Origin: Palsa-504 sp963767565
GTDB taxonomy: Bacteria > Actinomycetota > Actinomycetes > Streptosporangiales > Streptosporangiaceae
Direction of reading: 5' to 3'
NCBI GenBank assembly: GCA_963767565.1
Contig: CAVYEG010000002.1
Coordinates: 1-64,000, forward strand
Length of the DNA stretch: 64,000 nucleotides
A model generated the notes under the pieces. That model saw only the letters and a program-made list of their open reading frames with translations, was not told where the DNA came from and did no database searches. Of the stretch, positions 8,114 to 14,856 are shown piece after piece. Both the position numbers and the translations under genes were made by a program. Numbering within the stretch: the stretch's first letter is position 1; every line of letters begins with the position of its first letter.

Positions 8114-8203
8114 TGCGGCTGCTGCACGGGCTTGGGGTTGCAGAACGCTCCGTCAGGTGGAGATAGCTGCCGTCGAAGTCAAACGGCTGCTCCGAAGTCC
8201 ACA
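8114..8203 (-). pseudogene. Relic of an F420-type LLM oxidoreductase, copy of part of 22711-22801
   Basis: About 90 bp match positions 22711-22801 inside the intact oxidoreductase gene, with roughly half a dozen substitutions and one single-base deletion. On the minus strand it reads approximately FDFDGSY then FCNPKPVQQ, the segment before the family's GG loop. The deletion breaks the frame and nothing else of the gene is present. The rest of the 8012-8305 gap shows no gene. Confidence 0.7.
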
Positions 8204-8305
8204 ACCTCGTGCTACGACGTGCGCCGCCGCCGTCGCGGGCTTCGGCGATCGCCCGCTGACGGCGGCGGCGCAGGCCAGGAAGCTTAACGGCGCGCTGGCC
8301 TCAGG

Positions 8306-8836
8306 TCAGTAGACCCGGTACGCGGCCGTGGGATAGAACCACGGCCCCCACTCGATCCAGCCCACCCGCGTACCCCAGTCATGCGCGCCGAACGTCTGGT
8401 GGTACCAGGTCGTGTTGATCTCGACGTGCCCGGAGCCGTAGAACATCAGGTCGCCGCGCCGGGCTTGCGACAGCGGGATCCGGTGCAGGTGCCTGTTGCC
8501 AAGCATCGAGTAGGTCGAATGCGGCAGCCAGATCCCGGCGCCGTGGCCGAAGGCCTCCATGACCAGGCCCGAGCAGTCGTAGCCCTGGGCGCAGCTGGTC
8601 CCGCCGTATGAGTACCAGCAGCCGGTCGCGTGCTGTTCGGCCCAGTTCAGAGCCGCGTTGCCTGCCGAACTTCCGCCGTTGGCGCTGATGACGGCGGAGC
8701 TGGACATCGCGGCCTGCGCCGCCGGAGCCGCTATTGCGGTCACTGCTGTGCCCGCGCCCAGCGCGAGCGTCGCCACCAGCGCGGAACCTGCCACGAACCT
8801 GGTTTTTCGCATGGCGAAAACTGCCATACTGATCAT
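8306..8836 (-). CDS. Secreted NlpC/P60 peptidoglycan endopeptidase
   Basis: A 176-residue cell-wall hydrolase. The N-terminus has a Sec signal peptide (MRKTRFVAGSALVATLAL in its core) with a likely cleavage after AAPAAQA near residue 42. The catalytic domain shows the NlpC/P60 nucleophile C88 in GYDCSGLV and the His H137 in GSGHVEI, in the usual order and spacing, with RGDLMFYG between them. The enzyme is expected to cut D-Glu/diamino-acid stem-peptide bonds outside the membrane. AGGAGA precedes ATG 8836; ATGs four and nine codons in are alternatives. The 5' leader is long and strongly structured, as is common for regulated wall hydrolases of actinomycetes. Confidence 0.85.
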   Translation of the reverse strand: MISMAVFAMRKTRFVAGSALVATLALGAGTAVTAIAAPAAQAAMSSSAVISANGGSSAGNAALNWAEQHATGCWYSYGGTSCAQGYDCSGLVMEAFGHGAGIWLPHSTYSMLGNRHLHRIPLSQARRGDLMFYGSGHVEINTTWYHQTFGAHDWGTRVGWIEWGPWFYPTAAYRVY

Positions 8837-8869
8837 GTCGGGGTTTCTCCTAAGGTTGGTCCGACATAA

Positions 8870-8923
8870 GGTCCCGGCCTCGTGCTGTGAACACCTGGCC
8901 GGGACCGCCTGCCTAGCAGGCGG
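8870..8923 (-). promoter_or_regulatory. Two stacked hairpins in the leader of the NlpC/P60 gene
   Basis: A perfect 10-bp inverted repeat (8870-8879 with 8897-8906, GGTCCCGGCC) is followed at once by a perfect 8-bp one (8905-8912 with 8916-8923, CCGCCTGC). Both lie 34-87 nt upstream of the start codon, within the probable transcript leader. They could form an attenuator or part of a regulatory RNA. I could not match the sequence to the c-di-AMP (ydaO) riboswitch often found at such genes. Confidence 0.45.
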
Positions 8924-9218
8924 AGCGCGTGCGGGTCACCTCTTCCTGCCCACCCCGCGGGCGGGCGCGTAACGCGATATCACGATCTTCTCCGTTGATT
9001 CGTGCTCGCTTGTGACTGTTCGCTCCATTTCGGCGTCAGGATAACAATTTGCACACAAGCCTGCGAGCCTTTGCGCAAAGACCCTGCTCAGCCCCGGTAT
9101 ATATGGGTAAGCGGACTACGGAATGTGGCCGTCCGCGTCGTCACCGCCGGAGCCCACGCGACCGGGTGGGCTCAGCAGACCGTGACCGGCGACTACACCG
9201 CCTGACCCGCCGACTGCT

Positions 9219-9375
9219 TCAGGCGGGACAGGTCCAGTCTTCTGGGCTGCGTGCCGGCCCGGAGGCCGCCACGTCCGGCCCCGGGAAATGCGCCCGCAGC
9301 GTGAACACGTACGCCGTCGGGCCGAACTCCCGCAGGTGCAGCACCCGTTCCTCGGCCTCGACCGACGCACACCTA
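9219..9375 (-). pseudogene. C-terminal relic of a DUF3291 protein
   Basis: The minus strand reads ASVEAEERVLHLREFGPTAY then VFTLRAHFPGPDVA and ends at a TGA at 9219-9221. This resembles the C-terminal end of DUF3291 proteins (a VEEALERLxHLRxHGPTPxAFTF type of pattern). No start and no N-terminal half are present upstream, so it is a remnant. Confidence 0.4.
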
Positions 9376-9433
9376 GCCGCAACGATCGGGCCGCCTGTTC
9401 CTGAGATAACCGATGCGGTGCGCCAGCTGGCGT

Positions 9434-9452
9434 GTAGTACTTGTACTACAAT
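9434..9452 (+). promoter_or_regulatory. Operator palindrome overlapping a leaderless -10 box
   Basis: GTAGTA-CTTG-TACTAC (9434-9449) is a perfect 6-bp inverted repeat. A TACAAT -10 element (9447-9452) overlaps its right arm, and the GTG start of the antitoxin lies six bases further on. This geometry fits a leaderless transcript autorepressed by the Phd/YefM-type antitoxin. Confidence 0.6.
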
Positions 9453-9458
9453 TTAGCC

Positions 9459-9716
9459 GTGGAAGCCACGGTGAGAGAACTCAATCAGCACACCGCGCAG
9501 GTCCTGGCGCGAGCGGAGGCCGGCGAGACCGTCATCGTGACCAGGAACGGCCGGCCTGTGGCGGTGATACGCGGGCACGACGCTGAAGGACCGGCAGCCT
9601 ATCCGTTCCGCACGGACCCGATGGGTAGTGACGATTCCGTGCCGACGTTCAGCGGGCCTGCTGATTTCTCGGAGCGAGTAGACGAGCTGCTGGCCGGATT
9701 TGGCGGCGATGCCTGA
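9459..9716 (+). CDS. Phd/YefM family antitoxin
   Basis: An 85-residue antitoxin of a type II toxin-antitoxin pair. The N-terminal DNA-binding and dimerisation part reads VEATVRELNQHTAQVLARAE followed by GETVIVTRNGRPVAVI, the standard Phd/YefM core. The C-terminal 40 residues (FSERVDELLAGFGGDA at the end) are the likely toxin-neutralising tail. GTG 9459 is preferred over TTG 9441, because TTG lies inside the operator and a -10 box ends six bases before GTG. It overlaps the toxin gene by 8 bp, so the two are translated together. Confidence 0.85.
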   Translation: MEATVRELNQHTAQVLARAEAGETVIVTRNGRPVAVIRGHDAEGPAAYPFRTDPMGSDDSVPTFSGPADFSERVDELLAGFGGDA

Positions 9717-10158
9717 GCCGCTGCCGGTGGCCATCGCGGACACCTCAGCCCTGGTCGCGTTCTTCAACGCCGCCGATGGCCATCACAAACCCGTCCGGTC
9801 CGGGTTCGGCCAGGTCGGCCATATCGTGGTGTCGCCGTGTGTGCTGACCGAGTTCGACTACCTGGTCGCCAGCAGGATGGGACCCGATCCGGCTCGCGCG
9901 GCGCTGGGCTACATCAACGGCCGGGTTGCCACCGGGAGGTGGGAGATCCCTGCGATAGGACCGTACCTGGTCGCGGCGCACGCGGTGCTGGGCGACTATC
10001 CCGCGATAGGGCTGGCCGACGCCATGAACGTCGTGCTGGCCATGGAATTCCGCACCGACGTCATCGCCACGCTGGACCAGCGTCACTTCCGGATGATCCG
10101 GCCACTTACCCGCCATGATGCGTTCCGGCTGCTGCCGCACGACGTACCAGCGGCGTGA
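9709..10158 (+). CDS. VapC-type PIN-domain toxin
   Basis: A 149-residue PIN-domain ribonuclease, the toxin partner of the overlapping Phd/YefM antitoxin. The acidic metal site is visible as the first Asp in VAIADTSALVAFF, a Glu in VLTEFDYLVASR, the Asp in GLADAMNVVLA and the last Asp in ATLDQRHF. All four positions are kept, so it should be active. PIN toxins usually cleave tRNA or rRNA, but the target here is unknown. ATG 9709 overlaps the antitoxin stop. A strong hairpin follows the gene. Confidence 0.88.
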   Translation: MPEPLPVAIADTSALVAFFNAADGHHKPVRSGFGQVGHIVVSPCVLTEFDYLVASRMGPDPARAALGYINGRVATGRWEIPAIGPYLVAAHAVLGDYPAIGLADAMNVVLAMEFRTDVIATLDQRHFRMIRPLTRHDAFRLLPHDVPAA

Positions 10159-10194
10159 CTCGGCCATCTGAGCTGCTAGTCCTGCCCGGCCGAC

Positions 10195-10235
10195 GCGCCA
10201 GCGCCTCCCCGGCCGGACCGGGGAGGCGCTGGCGC
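10195..10235. terminator. Perfect 18-bp hairpin between convergent genes
   Basis: Arms 10195-10212 and 10218-10235 (GCGCCAGCGCCTCCCCGG and its complement) are perfectly paired around a 5-nt loop. It lies between the vapC-type gene and the convergent MFS gene and can serve as a bidirectional terminator. No T-run is visible, as is usual in high-GC actinomycetes. Confidence 0.8.
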
Positions 10236-10259
10236 ATTCGAGTGCCGACGGGAGCATCC

Positions 10260-11855
10260 CTACTTGGCGCCGATGCTGGCGAGTTCCTGCGCGCGCTCGG
10301 CGGACGGGGCGACGTCGGCATCCGGCTGCCGGGCGGCGCGGCGGGGGAGCGCGACCCCGGCCAGCACTGCGGCCGCCAAGGCGATGATGCCGGCCACGGT
10401 GAACCCGGTCGTCATCGCGGTGGTGAAGCTCTCGTGCGCGACCTGGAGCATGTGCGGGGCCAGCGGTCCCGCGTGGGCGGCCACCGCGTCGGCGGCGGCG
10501 ATGGACGGCCGGGCCGCCGCGATGAGCGGGGCGGGCAGGCCGCTGCTGGCCAGGCTGTGCCCGAACGAGCCGGCCACGATGCTGCCGATCAGCGCGATGC
10601 CCAGGCTGCCGCCCAGTTCCTGAACGGTGTCGTTGATCGCGCTGCCCGCTCCGTACTGGGAGGCCGGCAGGACCGACATGATCGACTCGCCCGCGGGGGC
10701 CATCACCAGGCCCATGCCGGCGCCCATGATCGCCACGCCGATGGCCAGGAACGTGTAGCTCGTGGTGGGTGTGGCCTGGGTGAGCAGGAGCAGCCCGCCG
10801 CCCATCAGGACCAGGCCGGCCGGGATGACCGTGCGGACGCCGAGCCGCGCCACCAGCTTGCTGCTCATCGGCGCGGTGGCCATCACCGCGACGGCGAACG
10901 GCAGGGCGCGCACGCCGGCGGACAGCGGGCTGTAGCCGTGCACCAGCTGGAGGTACTGGGTCAGCGCGAACAGCGACCCGAACAGCGTCAGGAAGGTCAG
11001 GCCGATGGCCGCGCTGGCCGCGGAGAAGGCGCGGTGCCGGAAGACGCGGACGTCGATGAGCGGGTTGGCCGCGTGCAGCTCGCGGTACACGAAGGCGGCG
11101 GCCAGGGCCGCGCCGAGCGCCAGCTCGCCGAGCGTGATGACTGAGATCCAGCCCCGGTCGGGGCCCTCGATGACGGCATCGACGATGGCCAGCATGGCGG
11201 CCGCGGACAGCACGGCGCCGGTGATGTCGAGCCGGGTGCCTGCCGCGCGCCGTCCCGGCAGGTCCGGGACCACGGCCAGGACGGCGGCGATCGCGACGGC
11301 GACGAGCGGCACGTTGACCCAGAAGACCGAGCCCCAGTAGAAGTGGGCCAGCAGCAGCCCGCCGAGCGTCGGGCCGACCACGATGCCGACCCCGGCGATC
11401 GCGGACCACGCGCCGATCGCTCCGGCGCGCTCCTTCGCCGGGAAGACGGCGGTCAGGATGGACAGCGTGGCCGGCATGACGAACGCCGCGCCGACGCCCA
11501 TCAGGGCCCGCGCGGCGATAAGGGTCGAGGAGTCACCGGACAGGGCGGCCCAGGCGGACCCGGAGGCGAAGATGACCAGCCCCAGCAGCAGCGCCCGGCG
11601 GCGCCCGAAGCGGTCGCCGAGGGCGCCCGCCATGACCAGCAGCGCGGCGAACGTCAGGGTGTAGGCGTCGGTGATCCACTGCAGGCCCGTGGTCGACGCG
11701 TGCAGCACCCGGGCCAGTGTCGGCAGCGCGGTGTTCAGGATCGTGTTGTCGATGACCACGATGAGCAGGGACAGGCACATGACGGCGAGGATCGCGCGCC
11801 GCCGCGGATGCCCCTGCGGCCCGGTGAGTGCCTCTCGGGTGTTGGTCAGCTCCAT
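10260..11855 (-). CDS. MFS drug exporter, DHA2 (14-TMS, EmrB/QacA) type
   Basis: A 531-residue membrane transporter with about 14 hydrophobic segments. The family motifs are visible. VVIDNTILNTALPTLARVL is the TM1 motif, and GDRFGRRRALLLGL is the loop 2-3 motif A. GIVVGPTLGGLL is the antiporter motif C in TM5. DHA2 members use the proton gradient to expel drugs or metabolites. The C-terminal tail is short and hydrophilic. The gene is divergent from a TetR regulator, and the 86-bp gap carries palindromes; this is the classical regulator-pump pair, so I infer induction by the exported compound. Confidence 0.9.
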   Translation of the reverse strand: MELTNTREALTGPQGHPRRRAILAVMCLSLLIVVIDNTILNTALPTLARVLHASTTGLQWITDAYTLTFAALLVMAGALGDRFGRRRALLLGLVIFASGSAWAALSGDSSTLIAARALMGVGAAFVMPATLSILTAVFPAKERAGAIGAWSAIAGVGIVVGPTLGGLLLAHFYWGSVFWVNVPLVAVAIAAVLAVVPDLPGRRAAGTRLDITGAVLSAAAMLAIVDAVIEGPDRGWISVITLGELALGAALAAAFVYRELHAANPLIDVRVFRHRAFSAASAAIGLTFLTLFGSLFALTQYLQLVHGYSPLSAGVRALPFAVAVMATAPMSSKLVARLGVRTVIPAGLVLMGGGLLLLTQATPTTSYTFLAIGVAIMGAGMGLVMAPAGESIMSVLPASQYGAGSAINDTVQELGGSLGIALIGSIVAGSFGHSLASSGLPAPLIAAARPSIAAADAVAAHAGPLAPHMLQVAHESFTTAMTTGFTVAGIIALAAAVLAGVALPRRAARQPDADVAPSAERAQELASIGAK

Positions 11856-11890
11856 GGCTCTGGTCTCCTCATTCAGCTAACGCCCGTTGA

Positions 11891-11933
11891 CTTACATATG
11901 TAAGCTTTACAGCATCAGTAAACGGTTGTAAAG
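11891..11933. promoter_or_regulatory. Palindromic operators between MFS gene and TetR gene
   Basis: CTTACATATGTAAG (11891-11904) is a perfect 14-bp palindrome. It is followed by CTTTAC (11905-11910), whose complement GTAAAG recurs at 11928-11933. The sequence is AT-rich in a GC-rich region and lies between two divergent starts, as expected for binding by the adjacent TetR protein. Confidence 0.65.
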
Positions 11934-11941
11934 TCATTTGC

Positions 11942-12559
11942 ATGGGTGAACTTGCCAGGGAGCGGAACCGGCGGGGCGAGGGCGCGCGGCTGCGGGACGA
12001 CATCCTGACCGCGGCGACCGAGCTGCTGGAGCGGACGGGCAGCGAAGAGGCGGTCACGCTCCGGGCCGTCGCGCGCCAGGTCGGCATCTCGGCCCCGTCG
12101 ATCTACGCGCACTTCGCCGACCGCGAGGCGATCGTGGACGCGATCGTCAACGGCGCGTTCGGCGACTTCAACGCGGCCATCCAGGCCGCCAGCGATGCTG
12201 CCGAGCGGGCCGGAGCCGGGCCTGCCGCGCGCCTGCGGGCCGGGTGCGCTGCCTACCTGGAGTTCGCCGCCGAGCGGCCGAACCGGTACAAGCTGCTGTT
12301 CGAGCGCCAGGACCTCATCAGCGGCGCCTCGGAGCCGGTCCCGCTGGTCCGGACCGAGAGCTTCACGCAGCTGGTCGCCAGCGTGCAGGCCTGCGTCGAG
12401 GCCGGCCTGTCAGCCAGCGACGACCCGGCCCGCGACGCCACGGCCATCTGGGTCGCGCTGCACGGCTTCGCGACGCTGCGCAGCTCGCTGCCCGGGTTCC
12501 CGTGGCCGGGCACGGACACCATGCTCGACCGCATCGTCTCCGGGCTGGCTCAGATGTGA
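11942..12559 (+). CDS. TetR family regulator (TetR_C_13/WHG type)
   Basis: A 205-residue repressor. Residues 20-65 form the TetR helix-turn-helix (DDILTAATELLERTGSEEAV then LRAVARQVGISAPSIYAHFA). The C-terminal ligand domain contains PNRYKLLFER and IWVALHGFATL, which match the WHG (TetR_C_13) subgroup. It starts 86 bp from the divergent MFS gene, and palindromes fill that gap. I infer it represses the pump and itself. The ligand is unknown. Confidence 0.88.
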   Translation: MGELARERNRRGEGARLRDDILTAATELLERTGSEEAVTLRAVARQVGISAPSIYAHFADREAIVDAIVNGAFGDFNAAIQAASDAAERAGAGPAARLRAGCAAYLEFAAERPNRYKLLFERQDLISGASEPVPLVRTESFTQLVASVQACVEAGLSASDDPARDATAIWVALHGFATLRSSLPGFPWPGTDTMLDRIVSGLAQM

Positions 12560-12597
12560 ATCCGCACAAGCCGCTGTCGCGGAACGTCGGCGCCCGG

Positions 12598-13434
12598 TCA
12601 GCTGCCTCTCGGGCGGTACTGAAGCCGCTGGCGCGCCATCTCGCATACGCCGCTGCGTTCGTTGTCCGCCGCGGCCTGCCTGGCCTCGTCAAGATCGGCC
12701 GGGGTCAGCAGGCCGCTGGTGAGCAGGAAGTCGGCCAGATCACGGGCGTGGCCGCGTTCGGACCAGATCAGGCCCTGAAGCAGCTTCTTGTAGTCGGATA
12801 CGGCACCCTCGCCGCTCAAGTTCAGGGCGATGACCACATTCATCATCGGCACCGTCTGCGGCGCGGCCACGCCGAGGATGAACTCCTGGTAGTAAAAGGC
12901 CATCGTCAACCGCGCGGTGGCGTTGCGCACGAAATAAGCGCGCACGCGGGCCACCGCGTCTGCTACCGGCGCGCTGCCCCGCCGCACGATCGTCCCCGCC
13001 CGGGTGGTCGGCTGCTTGTCGCCGTCCGGGACGGCCGGATCGGTGCGCGGGCGGGCCAGCACGTCCAGGCGCAGCCGCAGCACCCATTTACCCACGCTTA
13101 CCAGCCACGAGCCCTCGGTGAGGGCCACTGGCCGGGCCTCGTAGGCCGCCGGGGCCACCGGCAGGACGTGGCTCGCCGTCCGCTGGACGGCCTCGGCGGA
13201 TATCGGTGTCTCCGCTGCTCCCGGCGCTAGGTAGACGCGGTAGGTCGCGTCACGGCTGAACAGCTCCCAGCGGTGGTGGACGTAGCGAAGTCCCGCGCAA
13301 CGCGGTGCGCGGTGCAGCGTGAGATCCTTATTGCCGCTGAGCATGCGCCGGTCCAGCCAGGTGATCTCGTCAGGCGGACAGCTCGCCCACTCACCGCGCG
13401 CTTCTGACCACAGGGAAAGCCGAGCCGTCGGCAC
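12598..13434 (-). CDS. Hypothetical protein with FHA-like N-terminus, FHA-neighbour
   Basis: A 278-residue protein starting at GTG 13434. The first 90 residues are beta-rich (LTLHRAP then LRYVHHRWELFSRDATYRVY) and resemble a diverged FHA-type sandwich. The C-terminal 110 residues are helical (VADAVARVRAYFVRNATARL ... FYYQEFILGVAAPQTVPMMN ... GEGAVSDYKKLLQGLIWSE) and could be a winged helix or a protein-binding bundle. It lies 25 bp downstream of the FHA membrane protein gene on the same strand, so a joint role in phospho-signalling is likely. I cannot name a family and no enzymatic motif is seen. Confidence 0.6.
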   Translation of the reverse strand: MPTARLSLWSEARGEWASCPPDEITWLDRRMLSGNKDLTLHRAPRCAGLRYVHHRWELFSRDATYRVYLAPGAAETPISAEAVQRTASHVLPVAPAAYEARPVALTEGSWLVSVGKWVLRLRLDVLARPRTDPAVPDGDKQPTTRAGTIVRRGSAPVADAVARVRAYFVRNATARLTMAFYYQEFILGVAAPQTVPMMNVVIALNLSGEGAVSDYKKLLQGLIWSERGHARDLADFLLTSGLLTPADLDEARQAAADNERSGVCEMARQRLQYRPRGS

Positions 13435-13459
13435 TTGATCATTGTCGCACTTCCCGTCC

Positions 13460-14530
13460 TCAGCTGATCTCAACGCGAGACCGGAGTGCGTCCTGCCTCG
13501 TCCCCCAGCGGATCGCGTCGCCGTCGCTGAGCGGTTGCTCACCCGTCACGGGGGAGCCGTTGAGGATGAGCCCGTTCCTGCCCTGGTTCGTGATCCACCA
13601 GCGACCGTCAGCGAAGGTGAACCGCGCATGCTCCCTGGACACCGTGAGCACGTCGGGCAGCACCAGTTCAACGGACCCGCGCCCGGCCCGGGCGCCGGAC
13701 ACCGTGGTCTCCGCCACCGAGGAGCCGGTGACCAGCCGCAGCGCGGGGACGGAAGGCAGGTTCCGCTCCATGACCGTGGCCATGCCGCCGGCGACCGTCA
13801 GGCGCGGGTCTGGTTCCGGCCAGACGCTGCGTCCGGGGCTGGCGTACGCATATGGCGAGGCGACGTACTCGAACTCCGGCGGGACGTCCGCATACCAGAC
13901 ATCAGAGCGGTCAGGCTCCGCACTGGCGCTCGCCGGATCCCCCTGCACCGGAGAACACTGCCCCGGAGAACACTGCCGCAGGCGGTAGCGGCCCGGCGGG
14001 ACAGACCCGGCCGCGAGGACGTGCACGTCCGCCCGGCCCGGTCCGGCGAAGCGGGCCCCGTGCGCCGCTACCTGCTCTGCGTAGACTTCTGTCACGCTCG
14101 AGCCGATCACGCCGAGTTCCATCTGCCCGCACAGCGAGACCAGATCGCCGGGGTTCAGCTGCAGGTCGACGACGTTCGGCGCGAGCAGCAGTCCATTGGG
14201 CGTGACCACGAATACGTCGGGCAGATGCCGGATGGCGACCTTCAGCACGTCCTGCCCGTCGCGCCACGGCCGGGAGGCCAGCTGCCGTAGCCACGGATGG
14301 TCCCTCGTGATGCCCAGAGCCCGCAGGCCGCCTATGCTCGCGGCGCCAAGTACCGCGATGGCCACCAGCACCACGGTGGCGGAGACGGCCGAACCCGTCA
14401 CCACCTCCAGCACCACCCAGCCCGCCGCGACGCCGCCCGCGACCGCCCAGCGCCTCCGGCTTCGCTGCCGCAGGGGAGGGCGCAGCGGCGGGCGCGCCGG
14501 CCGGCGCGCCGCTTCCCGGCCTTCAGCCAT
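13460..14530 (-). CDS. Membrane-anchored FHA-domain protein
   Basis: A 356-residue protein with a basic cytosolic N-terminus, two transmembrane helices at about residues 28-66 (WAVAGGVAAGWVVLEVVTGS and ATVVLVAIAVLGAASIGGL), a middle domain, and a C-terminal forkhead-associated domain. The FHA core is clear: VSREHARFTF contains the SxxH motif, and GRWWITNQGRNGLILNG contains the N-x-G turn that binds phosphothreonine. The middle region (DVFVVTPNGLLLAPNVVDLQ ... AEQVAAHGARFAGPGRADVH) is loosely similar to the DUF3662 part of FhaA. It should read Ser/Thr kinase signals at the membrane. ATG 14530 is the best start, since the upstream extension is low-complexity. No kinase gene is in the window. 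Confidence 0.75.
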   Translation of the reverse strand: MAEGREAARRPARPPLRPPLRQRSRRRWAVAGGVAAGWVVLEVVTGSAVSATVVLVAIAVLGAASIGGLRALGITRDHPWLRQLASRPWRDGQDVLKVAIRHLPDVFVVTPNGLLLAPNVVDLQLNPGDLVSLCGQMELGVIGSSVTEVYAEQVAAHGARFAGPGRADVHVLAAGSVPPGRYRLRQCSPGQCSPVQGDPASASAEPDRSDVWYADVPPEFEYVASPYAYASPGRSVWPEPDPRLTVAGGMATVMERNLPSVPALRLVTGSSVAETTVSGARAGRGSVELVLPDVLTVSREHARFTFADGRWWITNQGRNGLILNGSPVTGEQPLSDGDAIRWGTRQDALRSRVEIS

Positions 14531-14856
14531 CGAGCACCATCCCGATCTGTCCTCGACCCGTCCGATCGCCTGATCCGTTCTGGTGGCCAGGTCCCGTCTT
14601 CGAGGATGCGGGCCGCGGACCCGCCAGTCAACGCGGCAGGGGCAGCTTCCAGAAACCTGGAAGTTGCCCGCGGAGTCCCGACTTCCAGATTTCTGAAAAA
14701 GGCCTTGAATTGGCACGCGCCGCACTCAGTATCGGCATGCCTGGGTATCCTCGCTCGGAGATGCCGGACCAGGATAAAGGTCCGGGTGTGAATCCGAATA
14801 TTAACTGCACCGTGCGGCACCCAAGCAAATTAGTTGTACGGCGAAACCCAGGCCCT
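14531..14856. other. Intergenic region with tandem palindromes
   Basis: This gap of about 325 bp lies upstream of the FHA gene and downstream of the acyl-CoA ligase gene. It contains the CTTCCAG repeats at 14646-14698. An AT-richer patch at 14785-14840 may hold promoter elements. No gene is apparent. Confidence 0.5.
14646..14698. repeat. Two related palindromes upstream of the FHA gene
   Basis: CTTCCAG-AAAC-CTGGAAG (14646-14663) is a perfect 7-bp inverted repeat. A second, imperfect version, CTTCCAGATTTCTGAAA, follows at 14682-14698. The spacing of 36 bp places both on nearly the same DNA face, which suggests paired operator sites for a dimeric regulator. Confidence 0.5.

Larger units (their letters stand above)
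8837..9458. other. Gene-poor region between NlpC/P60 gene and Phd/VapC pair
   Basis: The left part holds the structured leader at 8870-8923. An AT-richer patch near 9035-9070 may be its promoter region. A DUF3291 relic occupies about 9219-9375 and the antitoxin operator starts at 9434. No intact gene is visible. Confidence 0.5.

Noticed and set aside
8837..9060. c-di-AMP (ydaO) riboswitch upstream of the NlpC/P60 gene
   Set aside because: Hairpins are present, but I could not identify the conserved core of that riboswitch.
10195..10235. Attachment site or integron-like recombination site at the perfect 18-bp hairpin
   Set aside because: It lies between two convergent stops with no integrase in the window, so a terminator is the simpler reading.
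10155..11409. Long plus- and minus-strand frames rich in Gly, Arg and His across the MFS gene and its 3' flank
   Set aside because: They are out-of-frame readings of the exporter gene, with low-complexity composition and no domain.
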